This document shows, one piece after another, positions 35,728-44,864 of a DNA stretch of 64,000 nt. The notes beneath the pieces are model-generated. The model had not been told where the DNA came from. It saw nothing but the letters and a program-made list of their open reading frames with translations, and made no database searches. The stretch is taken from the NCBI RefSeq assembly GCF_009696075.1, contig NZ_VUMR01000002.1, positions 35,905-99,904 of the forward strand. The letters are read 5' to 3'. The translations under genes and the position numbers were made by a program. The stretch comes from Holdemanella porci. GTDB taxonomy: Bacteria > Bacillota_I > Bacilli_A > Erysipelotrichales > Erysipelotrichaceae. Each line of letters starts with the position of its first letter. Within the stretch, counting starts at the first letter, position 1.

Positions 35728-36762
35728 ATGTTATTTTTTAGAAATGATTATGGCCAAGGATGTATTCCAGAAATCATGGAATATATGAATACTACCAATG
35801 GGCATTCTTTTACTGGGTATGGTATGGATACGATTTGTCAAAATGCCAAAGAAACCATTAAAAAACATATTCCAGACTACGATGTAGATATCCACTTTTT
35901 AGTTGGAGGAACGATTACTAACCAAACGATCATCAAAGCTTGCTTAAAACCATTTGAAGCCGTGATTGCCTGTGATACAGGACATATCGCCACCCATGAA
36001 ACGGGTGCGATTGAAGCTATAGGACATAAAGTAATTCCGGTAAATAATTATGCTGGAAAGATCAATCCTAGCGATATTCGTAAAGTATTTGATGCACATA
36101 TGCTTTCATATGAACACATGGTTTATCCAAAAATGGTTTATATTTCCAATGCCACAGAATATGGAACGGTGTATACATTAGACGAATTAAAAAATATTCG
36201 TGAAGTTTGCGATGAATTAGGTCTCTATTTAATGATGGATGGTGCAAGACTAGGCGTTGCCTTATCCACTGTAGATTATACTTTAAATGACCTGGCCAAT
36301 ATTTGTGATGTATTCTATATTGGCGGAACAAAAAATGGAGCTTTAATGGGAGAAGCTGTTGTCATCTCCAATCCTGAATTAAAGCCATATTTCCGTTTTG
36401 TGATGAAACAAAATGGAGCAATGCTTGCCAAAGGATGGCTTTTAGGCATTCAATTCTTAGGCTTATTTGAACATGATGCTTTCTTTGGATATGCCAAACA
36501 ATCGGTTGTTTTAGCACAGAAAATTCAATCTAAACTACAAGAACTTGGCTATGCCTTATTCATGAAGAGTGATACAAACCAGATTTTTGTGAATGTATCC
36601 AAGGAACAATACCAATTCTTAAGTGAAAACATTGATTTTGAAATCTGGGAAAAATGCGATGATCACTATGTCATTCGATTCGTGACAAGTTGGCACACAA
36701 GTCAAGATGAAGTCAATGCATTGATCACATATTTAGAACAAGCAATCGAAAAAAAAGAATAG
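35728..36762 (+). CDS. Low-specificity threonine aldolase-like PLP enzyme
   Basis: 344 residues, beta-eliminating lyase/threonine aldolase family (fold type I PLP enzyme). N-terminal FFRNDYGQGCIPEIMEYM; TGHIATHETGAIEAIGHKV carries the His that stacks on PLP; MMDGARLGVAL contains the PLP-binding Asp and Arg; the Schiff-base Lys is in YIGGTKNGAL (about residue 204). Likely cleaves L-threonine to glycine and acetaldehyde. ATG 35728 follows GGGAGTTG; the longer frame from 35698 starts inside the spacer after the butyrate terminator. It converges on the metallophosphoesterase gene, two bases away. Confidence 0.88.
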   Translation: MLFFRNDYGQGCIPEIMEYMNTTNGHSFTGYGMDTICQNAKETIKKHIPDYDVDIHFLVGGTITNQTIIKACLKPFEAVIACDTGHIATHETGAIEAIGHKVIPVNNYAGKINPSDIRKVFDAHMLSYEHMVYPKMVYISNATEYGTVYTLDELKNIREVCDELGLYLMMDGARLGVALSTVDYTLNDLANICDVFYIGGTKNGALMGEAVVISNPELKPYFRFVMKQNGAMLAKGWLLGIQFLGLFEHDAFFGYAKQSVVLAQKIQSKLQELGYALFMKSDTNQIFVNVSKEQYQFLSENIDFEIWEKCDDHYVIRFVTSWHTSQDEVNALITYLEQAIEKKE

Positions 36763-36764
36763 TA

Positions 36765-37838
36765 TCATTCTAGGTTCGAACGATAGGTCCAGCCTAGTAT
36801 ACCATTCTTTTTGATTTGAACTTTATCTTGATAGGCGAATACCTCTTTGACGGTATCGCCTTTTTTTAATGGAATCTCATAATTTGTATAATCATACGCC
36901 TTCATGTCTTTTGTCACAAATTCATTTTCAACCCAGAATGTACGATTGTTGTAGGGACAATATACTTTTGATTGTATCGAATGTTGTTCAAGAATTTGAA
37001 TATTACCATGATTAAAAGTAATAAAGAAGGGAATTTGTGTATGATATTTGACATCATGAACGACTTTTCTTTCTTGAAGAAAATCACATCGATCCATTTT
37101 TACAGTATTGTCTTCAAAGATAAGGGCGTTTAATTGACCGCCATATTTCACCATATTGCCACCATCTATACTATAAATATTATGTTTTGCATCATAAATA
37201 GGATCAAAAGAGGCAATATGCGTACAATATTCTGTCACAGGCATATGGCCTACTACGACATTCTTTTTAAAAATCACATTTGTTTCTAAAAAGAAGGGAT
37301 GTGTCATGACTTGTTTAAAATCGGTTCCAAAATTTTCGTTTGATTCAATACCCGCATGCACATATATATGGTCTTCATCTTCTAAAACATGAGGTAAATC
37401 ATTTAAGAAACATAATTCTTTTAAATAGTGCTTTCTTAGAATCTGACAAACATTTGCCATATTACTATTATGTGTAATCTCAAAATTTAGCTTTCTTGTC
37501 ATTTCATGAATCAAACTTTCTTTACGAAAACCAAGCACATGTTTTAAAAAATCTAAGCGATACGAATAAAGAACATTCTTCGCAATAAAATCACAATTTC
37601 CCATGATACAATGTACATCTTCATTTTGTACTTGGTGCATAATATAATGCAGGGTATCTAGATTTCTTTTTCCTTTTTCAATTAAATCTCCTAAAAGAAT
37701 CAAACAATCTTCATTGGGCTTATAAGAAATCTGATCTAATAATTTTAAATATAGATCTAAATTTCCATGGATATCACTAATGACAATTTTACGTTTAGCT
37801 TTTGTTTCAAGCTCTTGAATCACTACACTTCGATTCAT
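36765..37838 (-). CDS. Metallophosphoesterase with a C-terminal SH3-like segment
   Basis: 357 residues, calcineurin-like phosphoesterase. Metal-binding motifs appear in order: DIHGN (about 22-26), GDLIEKG (about 46-52), GNCDF (about 79-83), YVHAG and VVGHMP. The C-terminal ~60 residues (GDTVKEVFAYQDKVQIKKNG... GWTYRSNLE) look like an SH3-type module. The fold resembles diadenosine tetraphosphatase/Ser-Thr phosphatases, but the substrate is unknown. The ATG overlaps the esterase stop by four bases. It is the last gene of a four-gene minus-strand cluster. Confidence 0.82.
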   Translation of the reverse strand: MNRSVVIQELETKAKRKIVISDIHGNLDLYLKLLDQISYKPNEDCLILLGDLIEKGKRNLDTLHYIMHQVQNEDVHCIMGNCDFIAKNVLYSYRLDFLKHVLGFRKESLIHEMTRKLNFEITHNSNMANVCQILRKHYLKELCFLNDLPHVLEDEDHIYVHAGIESNENFGTDFKQVMTHPFFLETNVIFKKNVVVGHMPVTEYCTHIASFDPIYDAKHNIYSIDGGNMVKYGGQLNALIFEDNTVKMDRCDFLQERKVVHDVKYHTQIPFFITFNHGNIQILEQHSIQSKVYCPYNNRTFWVENEFVTKDMKAYDYTNYEIPLKKGDTVKEVFAYQDKVQIKKNGILGWTYRSNLE

Positions 37839-38590
37839 TGTACCAAGAAAGGAAGGAATGTATCACATTCTTTTTCCCAGTCTTCCTCACAATGTCTTCC
37901 TTCAGGAATTACATTGTATAAGACGTTGACTCCTTTTTTAGATAGGGCATTGCCAATTTCTGTACATGCCTTTGTTTGCCAAACAAATTCATGCATCAAG
38001 CTTGTTTCATTTGAACCCCAAGATAGATAGATAGAAGTGTTCTTTTGAATATGACTTTGATGGATATCTTTCAGAATCGCATCCATACTTTCTAATACAT
38101 AAGGAGAAATCACAATGGCCTTTGAGTATACATTGGAATAGGCATAGGCTGCATATAAAGCCATTAAACCACCACAGCTGCTTCCACCAATAAATGTATT
38201 CTTTCTTGTTTTTTTAGTTCTATAGTGATCATCTATATATGGTTTTAATTCATGTACGAAAAAATCCATCGTTTCTTCTCCTTGACCTTCAAAAGAGCCA
38301 TATTCCGGATCATAGAAAGAGTAGGGAGCGTATTCCTTTAAGCGATTATTTCCAACATGGCTACATTCTTGTCCAACAACAATCATATCGATGCCTAGCT
38401 TTTCTATATGTTGTTGAATATGAATAGCCTTGCCATAAGTGGCATATGCATCTAAAAAGATATTGTGTCCATCAAAGGCATATAAAACAGGATATTGTTT
38501 ATTACTTGTTTCATAATCATCGGGTAGATAAATAAAGATTTTTCTTGTTTCATTAAGCTTTGTCATGAAAAGTTCTTTTTCAACGATCAT
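37835..38590 (-). CDS. Putative esterase (alpha/beta hydrolase, enterochelin-esterase-like)
   Basis: 251 residues of the putative esterase D/IroE-like family. The N-terminal KIFIYLPDDYETSNKQYPVLYAFDGHN is typical; the nucleophile elbow is GGSSCGGLMAL (about 139-149), and a C-terminal PEGRHCEEDW holds the likely catalytic His. No signal peptide, so it acts in the cytosol. It is flanked by and overlaps (ATGA) both the ATP-grasp gene and the metallophosphoesterase gene, which suggests one pathway. Substrate unknown. Confidence 0.82.
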   Translation of the reverse strand: MIVEKELFMTKLNETRKIFIYLPDDYETSNKQYPVLYAFDGHNIFLDAYATYGKAIHIQQHIEKLGIDMIVVGQECSHVGNNRLKEYAPYSFYDPEYGSFEGQGEETMDFFVHELKPYIDDHYRTKKTRKNTFIGGSSCGGLMALYAAYAYSNVYSKAIVISPYVLESMDAILKDIHQSHIQKNTSIYLSWGSNETSLMHEFVWQTKACTEIGNALSKKGVNVLYNVIPEGRHCEEDWEKECDTFLPFLVQ

Positions 38591-39783
38591 AATCGATCCT
38601 TCCTTCTTAATGCAGTCTTAAAGAATTCATCTCGCCTTGCAGGACTTGTAAATTTGGCAACAATTGCGACATCGCCCATCGCAGCTGCAAAAGCTTCAGG
38701 AAGATATAAGACTTCAATCATATCTTCTTTAAACATCTCTTCCACTTCTTTTACTGTAAAACGATATTTGATGGAGTTTCTTCTTCCTACAAAACCAGCC
38801 GAATATCTTCTAAGCTTTGAATAAGAAGCATTTTGTTTCAAGATGACTTCGGCCCATAAACGATACACATCCAATTCTCCGGCATAATTCATTAAATCCG
38901 GACAGAATCCTCCTGGGGGTCTGAAATTCACTTCTAAACCAAAGATACGTCCCTTTTCTCCTAAACCTTGCACATCATGATTCAATCGAAAGAATTCGCA
39001 ATGGAAGAAGCGATTCTTGATTTTAAACGCATGGATTGTTCTTTGTACAATGTCACGACATTCATCACTGATCTCAAAAGTTGTATAACAACCAATACTT
39101 TGTTGGTAAAGTACAGAATCCATACAATTGCCGACATATTCTAAACTGTTTAAATAGCGAATATCCCCGTTTTCATCACAAATACCATCTAAGGTAAAGA
39201 CATCTCCATCGATATATTGTTCTAGAATCATCACATGATCCTTTGTCTGCATATATACCGATTCTAATTGTTCAGCATTCATGATCTTGTAAGTCATGCT
39301 TGCACCTACACCTTGATCGGGTTTCATGACTAAAGGATAGCCTACTTGTTCGGCAAAATCTAAGCCATCTTTAAGTGTATGTAGTACTCTATAATCTGCC
39401 ACAGGAACGTTAGCTTCTTTATAATATTTTTTCATTTGTGACTTGGATTGAAGTTCTTCAATTCTTTTTAGAGAAAAACCTGTTTTCACATTGAAATCAT
39501 CACGAAGATGTGCATCTAAATCCAACCAAGCCTCATTGTTGGATTCAATCCAGTCAATCTTTCCATATTTAAATGTAAAATAACCACAAGCTTTGACCAT
39601 TTCATCATAATCATGGAAACTTTTTACAACATAGATCTCGTCACAATATTCTTTTAATTCTTGTTTCAATTGATTGTAGGGTGTATCGACAATGGCTAAA
39701 ACTTTAGCCCCATTTTCTTTTAACCCCCTGCAAAACATCCAGTAGCTTTCTGGATAGTTTGGTGAAATCACCACAAAATTCAT
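38587..39783 (-). CDS. ATP-grasp domain protein of unknown substrate
   Basis: 398 residues, ATP-grasp ligase fold. An N-terminal pre-ATP-grasp Rossmann-like region (about 1-100) starts FVVISPNYPESYW. The ATP-grasp domain follows, with YPLVMKPDQGVGA (ATP Lys, about 153-165), EQYIDGDVFTLDG, and the metal site EVNFRPPGGFCPDLMNY. The closest well-known relatives are carboxylate-amine ligases that form peptide or amide bonds. The substrate cannot be told. It overlaps the esterase by four bases and follows a Nudix gene by four bases; all four genes are probably one transcript. Confidence 0.8.
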   Translation of the reverse strand: MNFVVISPNYPESYWMFCRGLKENGAKVLAIVDTPYNQLKQELKEYCDEIYVVKSFHDYDEMVKACGYFTFKYGKIDWIESNNEAWLDLDAHLRDDFNVKTGFSLKRIEELQSKSQMKKYYKEANVPVADYRVLHTLKDGLDFAEQVGYPLVMKPDQGVGASMTYKIMNAEQLESVYMQTKDHVMILEQYIDGDVFTLDGICDENGDIRYLNSLEYVGNCMDSVLYQQSIGCYTTFEISDECRDIVQRTIHAFKIKNRFFHCEFFRLNHDVQGLGEKGRIFGLEVNFRPPGGFCPDLMNYAGELDVYRLWAEVILKQNASYSKLRRYSAGFVGRRNSIKYRFTVKEVEEMFKEDMIEVLYLPEAFAAAMGDVAIVAKFTSPARRDEFFKTALRRKDRL

Positions 39784-39787
39784 AATC

Positions 39788-40300
39788 TTAATTCCTTTCT
39801 ATCATCATTTGACTGATCGCAATCACAGTCTTACCATCATCAATCTTTCCGTTTCTTGTATACTCAAAGGCAGTTTCTAAATCCAGCCACAAAGTATCAA
39901 TTTCTTCATCTTCATCTAAGCTAAGTTTTATATCCGCTTTTCTTGGGTTGATCGCTTTATAAATCCAGATTCTTTCATCGCAAAAGCCTGGGGTGGATAC
40001 AAAACTTAATAAAAGTTCAAGTTTATCACAAGCCATACCCGTTTCTTCATTTAATTCACGAAGACCACATTCCATTGGATCTTCACCATATTCGAGTTTA
40101 CCCGCCGGAATTTCTAATGTTTCTTTACCAATAGCTGGACGCTCTTGTCTTACAAGTAAGATCTTACCATCAACGATACAAATCACACCTACACCACCTG
40201 GATGACGGATGATGTCTCTTTTATAGGCTTTATTCTTGATTTCAACATCTTTTCGGACTAAATCAAAAATAATTCCTTTATATATTAACTTTTCTTCCAT
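39788..40300 (-). CDS. nudF: Nudix hydrolase, ADP-ribose pyrophosphatase type
   Basis: 170 residues. The Nudix box matches G-x5-E-x7-REUxEExGU in AGKLEYGEDPMECGLRELNEETGM (about 75-97). The N-terminal strand region and the downstream PGFCDERIWIYKA resemble ADP-ribose pyrophosphatases (NudF/YqkG). AGAGGTAATTT precedes ATG 40300, and an extended -10 TGTTATAAT (minus, TATAAT 40328-40323) lies upstream. First gene of the cluster running to the metallophosphoesterase. Confidence 0.9.
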   Translation of the reverse strand: MEEKLIYKGIIFDLVRKDVEIKNKAYKRDIIRHPGGVGVICIVDGKILLVRQERPAIGKETLEIPAGKLEYGEDPMECGLRELNEETGMACDKLELLLSFVSTPGFCDERIWIYKAINPRKADIKLSLDEDEEIDTLWLDLETAFEYTRNGKIDDGKTVIAISQMMIERN

Positions 40301-41332
40301 AAATTACCTCTTTTTTCTTTTAATTATAACACAAGAAAAGACTTTTTCTGCGGAAAGTCTCACGCTAAAATAACGTGCCCGATTCGTTTCCAGTCGTCCG
40401 GTAACATTTCAACATCCACTCCATCTTTCTGAATCATTCGATATCCCGATCCATTCAGTCTTTATCGATGGAGTTTTTATTGTATGCTTTTTTATAAATA
40501 CTTCAGAATTTTATCCATGATCTATGTACCTATCATCCAGTAAAATATCATAAACTTCTGGTTCTGATTATTTATCTTATTTAATCAATGCCTATGGTGT
40601 TAAATATGCGAAATAGCTTGCAGCCAAGGCTACCTCTTTTTGTCTTGACTGCCCTCATAGACACATTGTATTTACTATTTCTGAAGAACTTAGAAACTGG
40701 TTCAGACAGGATCGTACTCGACTCAATCTATTGTTTGTTGCTTCTAGAAACACCATTTCCATTCTTACCAATAAATCTCTTGCCGATAAACTCAAAAAGA
40801 AAAAAATTATCGGATACCCACTATATATTCAAAGATATTCCTGTTCGTAATGAATTTGGCATGATTTCTTAACAACTCGATATTATGGATTCTATGCAAA
40901 ACTCTAGATAAAGTACATGCACTTCTTGGAATCAAAAAGAATAAGGATTATTCTCGTGAAACAAGAATCAAAGCCCTTAAAACCAAACTCAATAAATTGA
41001 AGTACCGCACTCATTGGATTGATTCTTTTAACCTAAGATCCAATTCAATGTAAATGTAAAGCCACAATACAGTATACTTATACATATAATCCATTCAAGG
41101 ACAAAAGAAATGACAGAGCATACTGAAAAAGATGTATTGATGAAATGATGCAATTGTACAAAAGAAGATTATGATCAATAAGAACTCCATACTAAACAAG
41201 GCTGTTACCAATAGTCTGTTTTGTCATGCCTATATAAAACTAGATTCAAATAATTCGATCATTTTTACATTTCTAAATTCATCTTCTTTGAAATCAATTA
41301 CTTAATATATAAAAAAAACACTCCGAAGAGTG
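40301..41332. other. Gene-poor transposon graveyard
   Basis: About 1 kb without an intact gene. It holds the nudF promoter (40323-40328), a small coding remnant on the minus strand (about 40365-40480), a decayed IS91-like transposase (about 40597-41053) and the remnant of its companion ORF (about 41100-41150, MTEHTEKDVLMK then stop). From 41150 to 41316 I see only AT-rich sequence. Confidence 0.75.
40597..41053 (+). pseudogene. Decayed IS91-like transposase, internal deletion
   Basis: A broken copy of the element at 62516-63645. The frame starts in the zinc-finger end (FCLDCPHRHIVFTISEELRNWF), matching the other copy almost base for base. One extra A in the run near 40803 shifts the frame. 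After FGMI (about 40866) the sequence jumps to TTRYYGFYA near the C-terminus, so the whole HUH catalytic region is lost. A 12-base deletion then makes a stop. The final NKLKYRTHWIDSFNLR is preserved up to TAA 41051-41053. Confidence 0.82.
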
Positions 41333-41334
41333 TT
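41317..41334 (-). terminator. Terminator of the amidase gene
   Basis: Minus strand stem AACACTC-TTCG-GAGTGTT with a stable UUCG-type loop and eight T. It starts inside the amidase stop codon. Confidence 0.88.
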
Positions 41335-42037
41335 AGTTGATTTGATCTAAAAAGCTTTCTGTGATCGCATTCGCAATCTTTTGTTGGAAAGTTTCATCCG
41401 TTAATTTTGTGTAGTCTTCACTATTGCTTAAATATCCAAGTTCTAATAGAATCGAAGGAATTTGACTATCATATAAGATAGGGAAGTTTTCATAATGATC
41501 CGAATCAATACCTTCAAATTGCGATAGGTTGATGGAATTCATAGTTTGGGCAAGTTTTTTGGCAAGCTGAATCATATTATCGTTAGGCTGCGTAAAAATG
41601 GAGTAGCCTTTGGATAGAGGATCCGAACTTGAATTCATTTGAATAGAAATCAAATACTTTGCCTTTTGCGAGTTGATTGAAGTAATACGATCTTCTGTTG
41701 AAAGAGAAGAGTCATCACTTCTTGTATACACGACGTTATATCCTACCGAAGCTAGACTGTCTCCAATCTTCTTGGCAATAATCAGGTTTAGATCTTTTTC
41801 ACTCGTATGTCCATCACTTGTATATCCTGCATCACTACCTCCATGACTTGCATCAATACAGATGACAGCTTTCGATTTACAGCGCGAATTGTCGACTGTA
41901 TCATTGGTAATAATTGTCGAATCCGTTTGTTCAGGAACATCGATTTTTGATTTTTCTTTAATTTGTTTATTTAAATTTGGCTGAATGACCATCGCTAAAA
42001 ACAACGCAAAAATTAAAAAGAGAATGGCTCTACGCAT
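41333..42037 (-). CDS. N-acetylmuramoyl-L-alanine amidase-like protein with an altered zinc site
   Basis: 234 residues, Amidase_3 fold, anchored by an N-terminal membrane segment (about 4-19) and acting on peptidoglycan outside the cell. His65 (DASHGGSDAGYT), Glu80 (SEKDLNL) and the general base Glu199 (LLELGYLSN) are in place. The third zinc ligand, normally His in a SIHxN motif, is Gln133 (SIQMNSS). That could lower or abolish activity, or alter metal binding. ATG 42037 follows AGGAGG. It is a single-gene unit divergent from scpA. Confidence 0.87.
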   Translation of the reverse strand: MRRAILFLIFALFLAMVIQPNLNKQIKEKSKIDVPEQTDSTIITNDTVDNSRCKSKAVICIDASHGGSDAGYTSDGHTSEKDLNLIIAKKIGDSLASVGYNVVYTRSDDSSLSTEDRITSINSQKAKYLISIQMNSSSDPLSKGYSIFTQPNDNMIQLAKKLAQTMNSINLSQFEGIDSDHYENFPILYDSQIPSILLELGYLSNSEDYTKLTDETFQQKIANAITESFLDQIN

Positions 42038-42100
42038 GACATACCTCCTTTCTAATTATTCTAACATTACTCGTTAGAGATGAAAAGCTTTTTAAAATTT

Positions 42101-42108
42101 GTTATAAT
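42101..42108 (+). promoter_or_regulatory. Extended -10 promoter of the scpA operon
   Basis: TG at 42100-42101 region followed by TATAAT (42103-42108). No good -35. Start near 42115, which fixes scpA at 42128 and rules out the frame opening at 42080. Confidence 0.6.
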
Positions 42109-42127
42109 GGCTAATATGGGTGATAGT

Positions 42128-42859
42128 ATGGATTTTTTAATAACATTAGATCAGTTCGAAGGTCCTTTGGATCTGATGCTGCATTTGATCAAAGAAAATA
42201 AATTGGATCTGTTTGACTTAGATATGAATGTTTTGGCAACACAATATATTGATTATATTCATGCCATGCAAAACATGCATCTAGAAGTAGCTAGCGAATA
42301 TTTGTCAGAGTTGGCAAGTCTTATCGCATATAAGTCAAAGAAACTTCTGCCAAGAGAAACGGTTGAGGTAGAAGAAGAATATGAAGAAGATCAGCGTGAT
42401 CAACTGGTCGCAAGATTATTAGAGTATCAAAGATATAAAGAAGTAAGTCTAGCCTTAAAGGAAGATTACGAACAAAGGCAACTGCATTTTTCGCGTCCCG
42501 TTTCTAGTTTAGTGGAAGAATGGAAAGTACCAGTTGAAAGTGATACTTTAGAAGCACAATCACCTTATGATTTAATGAAGGCAATGCGCCATTGTATTGT
42601 GCGTATGGAGCTTTTACAACCGTATGAAACAAAGATCACAATCAAAGAATTATCAATCGAAGAAAGAGCTGTACAAATCAAAGAGAGAATGAAACATCTT
42701 GAGGGGTCTATTTCATTTCAAAATCTATGTGCAGATTGTACAAGCTTACATATGGTGATTGTGACTTTTTTATCGATATTAGATTTAATACATGAAAAAT
42801 GGATGACATATTCCATTGATGAGACGCAGATGATTTGGGTCGCAAGAGAGGATTTGTAG
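42128..42859 (+). CDS. scpA: Segregation and condensation protein ScpA
   Basis: 243 residues. ScpA is the kleisin that links the SMC dimer. The N-terminal MDFLITLDQFEGPLDLMLHLIKENKLD binds the SMC neck, and the C-terminal winged helix (about 170-243) binds the SMC head. The middle is Glu-rich. ATG 42128 sits behind GGGTGAT. ScpB follows one base after the stop. Confidence 0.94.
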   Translation: MDFLITLDQFEGPLDLMLHLIKENKLDLFDLDMNVLATQYIDYIHAMQNMHLEVASEYLSELASLIAYKSKKLLPRETVEVEEEYEEDQRDQLVARLLEYQRYKEVSLALKEDYEQRQLHFSRPVSSLVEEWKVPVESDTLEAQSPYDLMKAMRHCIVRMELLQPYETKITIKELSIEERAVQIKERMKHLEGSISFQNLCADCTSLHMVIVTFLSILDLIHEKWMTYSIDETQMIWVAREDL

Positions 42860-42860
42860 A

Positions 42861-43406
42861 ATGGATAATGCGAAAGCAATATTAGAAGGTCTTTTATTCT
42901 TAAGTGGAGAAGAAGGCTTGACTATGGATCAGATGATGCATGGTCTACAAAATTTAGAAATGGATGATATACGTGTCTTATTGGATGCGTTAAAAAAAGA
43001 ATATTCAAGTTCTTCAAAAGGAATTGAACTTGTAGAATATGCGAATCGTTTTAAGTTTGTCACAAAAGAATTTGTATATCCTTATGGCAAACAATTATTT
43101 GAAGAATATAAACAACCCACCCTTTCACAGGCTGCCATGGAAACTTTGGCTATTATTGCTTATAAACAACCGATTACACGTGTTGAAATTGAAGAGATTC
43201 GTGGTGTAAATTGTGAAATGATGTTAAAGAAATTAGTGGCTCGTGGCTTGATTGAAGCAAAAGATCGTTTAGATGCGATTGGTAAGCCATTATTATATCG
43301 TGTAACCGATGAATTCTTGGATGCTTTTCAATTGGAAGATCTAAAAGAATTGCCGGAACTACCTCAAACTAGAAACAATAGTGAAGAGTTATTTGAAGGA
43401 GAATAG
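42861..43406 (+). CDS. scpB: Segregation and condensation protein ScpB
   Basis: 181 residues with two winged-helix domains. The signatures ILEGLLFLSGEEGLT, LSQAAMETLAIIAYKQPITRVEIEEIRGVN and LIEAKDRLDAIGKPLLYRVT are diagnostic. It binds ScpA as a dimer in the SMC complex. GAGAGGA at the end of scpA supplies the ribosome-binding site. Confidence 0.96.
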   Translation: MDNAKAILEGLLFLSGEEGLTMDQMMHGLQNLEMDDIRVLLDALKKEYSSSSKGIELVEYANRFKFVTKEFVYPYGKQLFEEYKQPTLSQAAMETLAIIAYKQPITRVEIEEIRGVNCEMMLKKLVARGLIEAKDRLDAIGKPLLYRVTDEFLDAFQLEDLKELPELPQTRNNSEELFEGE

Positions 43407-43409
43407 ACA

Positions 43410-44138
43410 ATGGAAAGACTACAAAAAGTAATTGCCCAAGCAGGTATTTGTTCAAGAAGAAAAGCCGAAGAATTGATTTTAGATGGTAAAGTCAAAGTCA
43501 ATGGAAAAGTATGTGACGTTTTAGGTACAAAAGTATCGAACCAGGATAGTATAGAAGTCAATGGAAATGTGATTTCAAAAGAAGAAAAAGTGTATTACAT
43601 CATGAATAAACCAAAAGGTTGTCTATGCACAAGCAGTGATGACAAGGGCAGAAAAACCGTATTAGATTACATGCCACAAAACCAAAGAATTTTCTCTGTA
43701 GGACGTTTGGATTATGATACGAGTGGCGTTTTACTACTTACAAATGATGGCCAATTCTGTAACCATATGATTCACCCTCGTTATCACTTAGAAAAGACAT
43801 ATGTTGTCAATCTTCAAGGTATCTTAAGTGATGATGACATCAAACAATTACGAAGAGGATTAAAAACTAAGACAGAAAAGTATCAACCGGCAAAAGTATT
43901 TGTGCTTCAAAAAGATTTAACGCGTAATCGTACTCAATTCGAATTAACGATTTCAGAAGGAAAAAATCACCAGGTTAAAAATATGATGTTGGCATTGGGC
44001 CATGAAGTGCGTCGTTTGCACAGAGTGAAGTTTGCGTTCTTAGACGTAAAGGATTTAAGAGCCGGAGAATATCGTCGCCTAAAACCATATGAAATCAAAC
44101 AATTGAATCGCTTAAGTATGGAAGGCGAACAAAAATAA
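43410..44138 (+). CDS. rluB: 23S rRNA pseudouridine synthase RluB type
   Basis: 242 residues. N-terminal S4 domain (about 1-60, LQKVIAQAGICSRRKAEELI) then the RsuA/RluB catalytic domain with the active Asp in GRLDYDTSGVLLLTNDG (about 100-115). RluB versus RsuA cannot be separated with certainty; the scpB neighbourhood favours the RluB of Bacillota. GAAGGAGAA precedes ATG 43410. Confidence 0.92.
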   Translation: MERLQKVIAQAGICSRRKAEELILDGKVKVNGKVCDVLGTKVSNQDSIEVNGNVISKEEKVYYIMNKPKGCLCTSSDDKGRKTVLDYMPQNQRIFSVGRLDYDTSGVLLLTNDGQFCNHMIHPRYHLEKTYVVNLQGILSDDDIKQLRRGLKTKTEKYQPAKVFVLQKDLTRNRTQFELTISEGKNHQVKNMMLALGHEVRRLHRVKFAFLDVKDLRAGEYRRLKPYEIKQLNRLSMEGEQK

Positions 44139-44857
44139 TGAAACAAGTTTATTTAGATCAAAATGTTTCGGTACAAGATGTAATTTGTTTAGATGTTAAA
44201 CAAGCGCACCACATCTTTGATGTACTTCGTACGACATCAAAAGAAAAGATTCGTATTGTTACTAAAAATTCAGGGGTATTCTTTGGACATGTTGAAAATA
44301 AACCTAATTTAGTGGTTGATTCCATGGTGGATGTCTTTGAAGAAAATCAATCGATCACCTTATGTTGTGCTTTGATCAAGCAAGATAAGTTTGAATGGAT
44401 GCTTCAAAAAGCTTGTGAACTTGGTGTTCATAAAATCGTTCCTTTTGTATCGAAAAATACAGTGGTAAAACTGGATGAAAAAAAAGCTGAAAAGAAACTC
44501 ATTCGTTGGAATGAAATCTTACTTGCGGCTACAAAACAGTGCAATCGCAATACGTTAGTGGAACTAGAGCCTGTGATTACGCTGAAGGAACTATCAAATT
44601 ATAAGAGTGAATGTAATTTAGTGGCCTATGAAAAGGAAAATGAGCCTTCAAAACATATGGCCCGTTATTTAAAAGACAATCCACAATCCATTACTGTATG
44701 TATTGGGCCTGAGGGTGGATTTGAAGAGAGTGAAATTCAAGTATTAAATGAATTTGGTTTTGACAATTGTTCTCTAGGTAAAAACATCTTACGTGCAGAA
44801 ACGGCTGCTTGTTATGTGTTGACAGCGATTGAATACCAAAATCATGTGGAAGGATAA
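44138..44857 (+). CDS. rsmE: 16S rRNA (uracil1498-N3)-methyltransferase
   Basis: 239 residues, SPOUT family. An N-terminal PUA-like domain (QAHHIFDVLRTTSKEKIRIV) is followed by the knotted SAM-binding domain with LVAYEKENEPSKH and CIGPEGGFEESEI, and the C-terminal LGKNILRAETAACYVLTAIEY. It overlaps rluB by one base (TAATG). Confidence 0.94.
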   Translation: MKQVYLDQNVSVQDVICLDVKQAHHIFDVLRTTSKEKIRIVTKNSGVFFGHVENKPNLVVDSMVDVFEENQSITLCCALIKQDKFEWMLQKACELGVHKIVPFVSKNTVVKLDEKKAEKKLIRWNEILLAATKQCNRNTLVELEPVITLKELSNYKSECNLVAYEKENEPSKHMARYLKDNPQSITVCIGPEGGFEESEIQVLNEFGFDNCSLGKNILRAETAACYVLTAIEYQNHVEG

Positions 44858-44864
44858 GGGATAA

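Noticed and set aside
40588..40872. A 94-codon + strand ORF in the gene-poor region
   Set aside because: It reads the IS91-like transposase relic in the wrong frame for most of its length; the true frame gives HRHIVFTISEELRNWF and is broken by an extra A.
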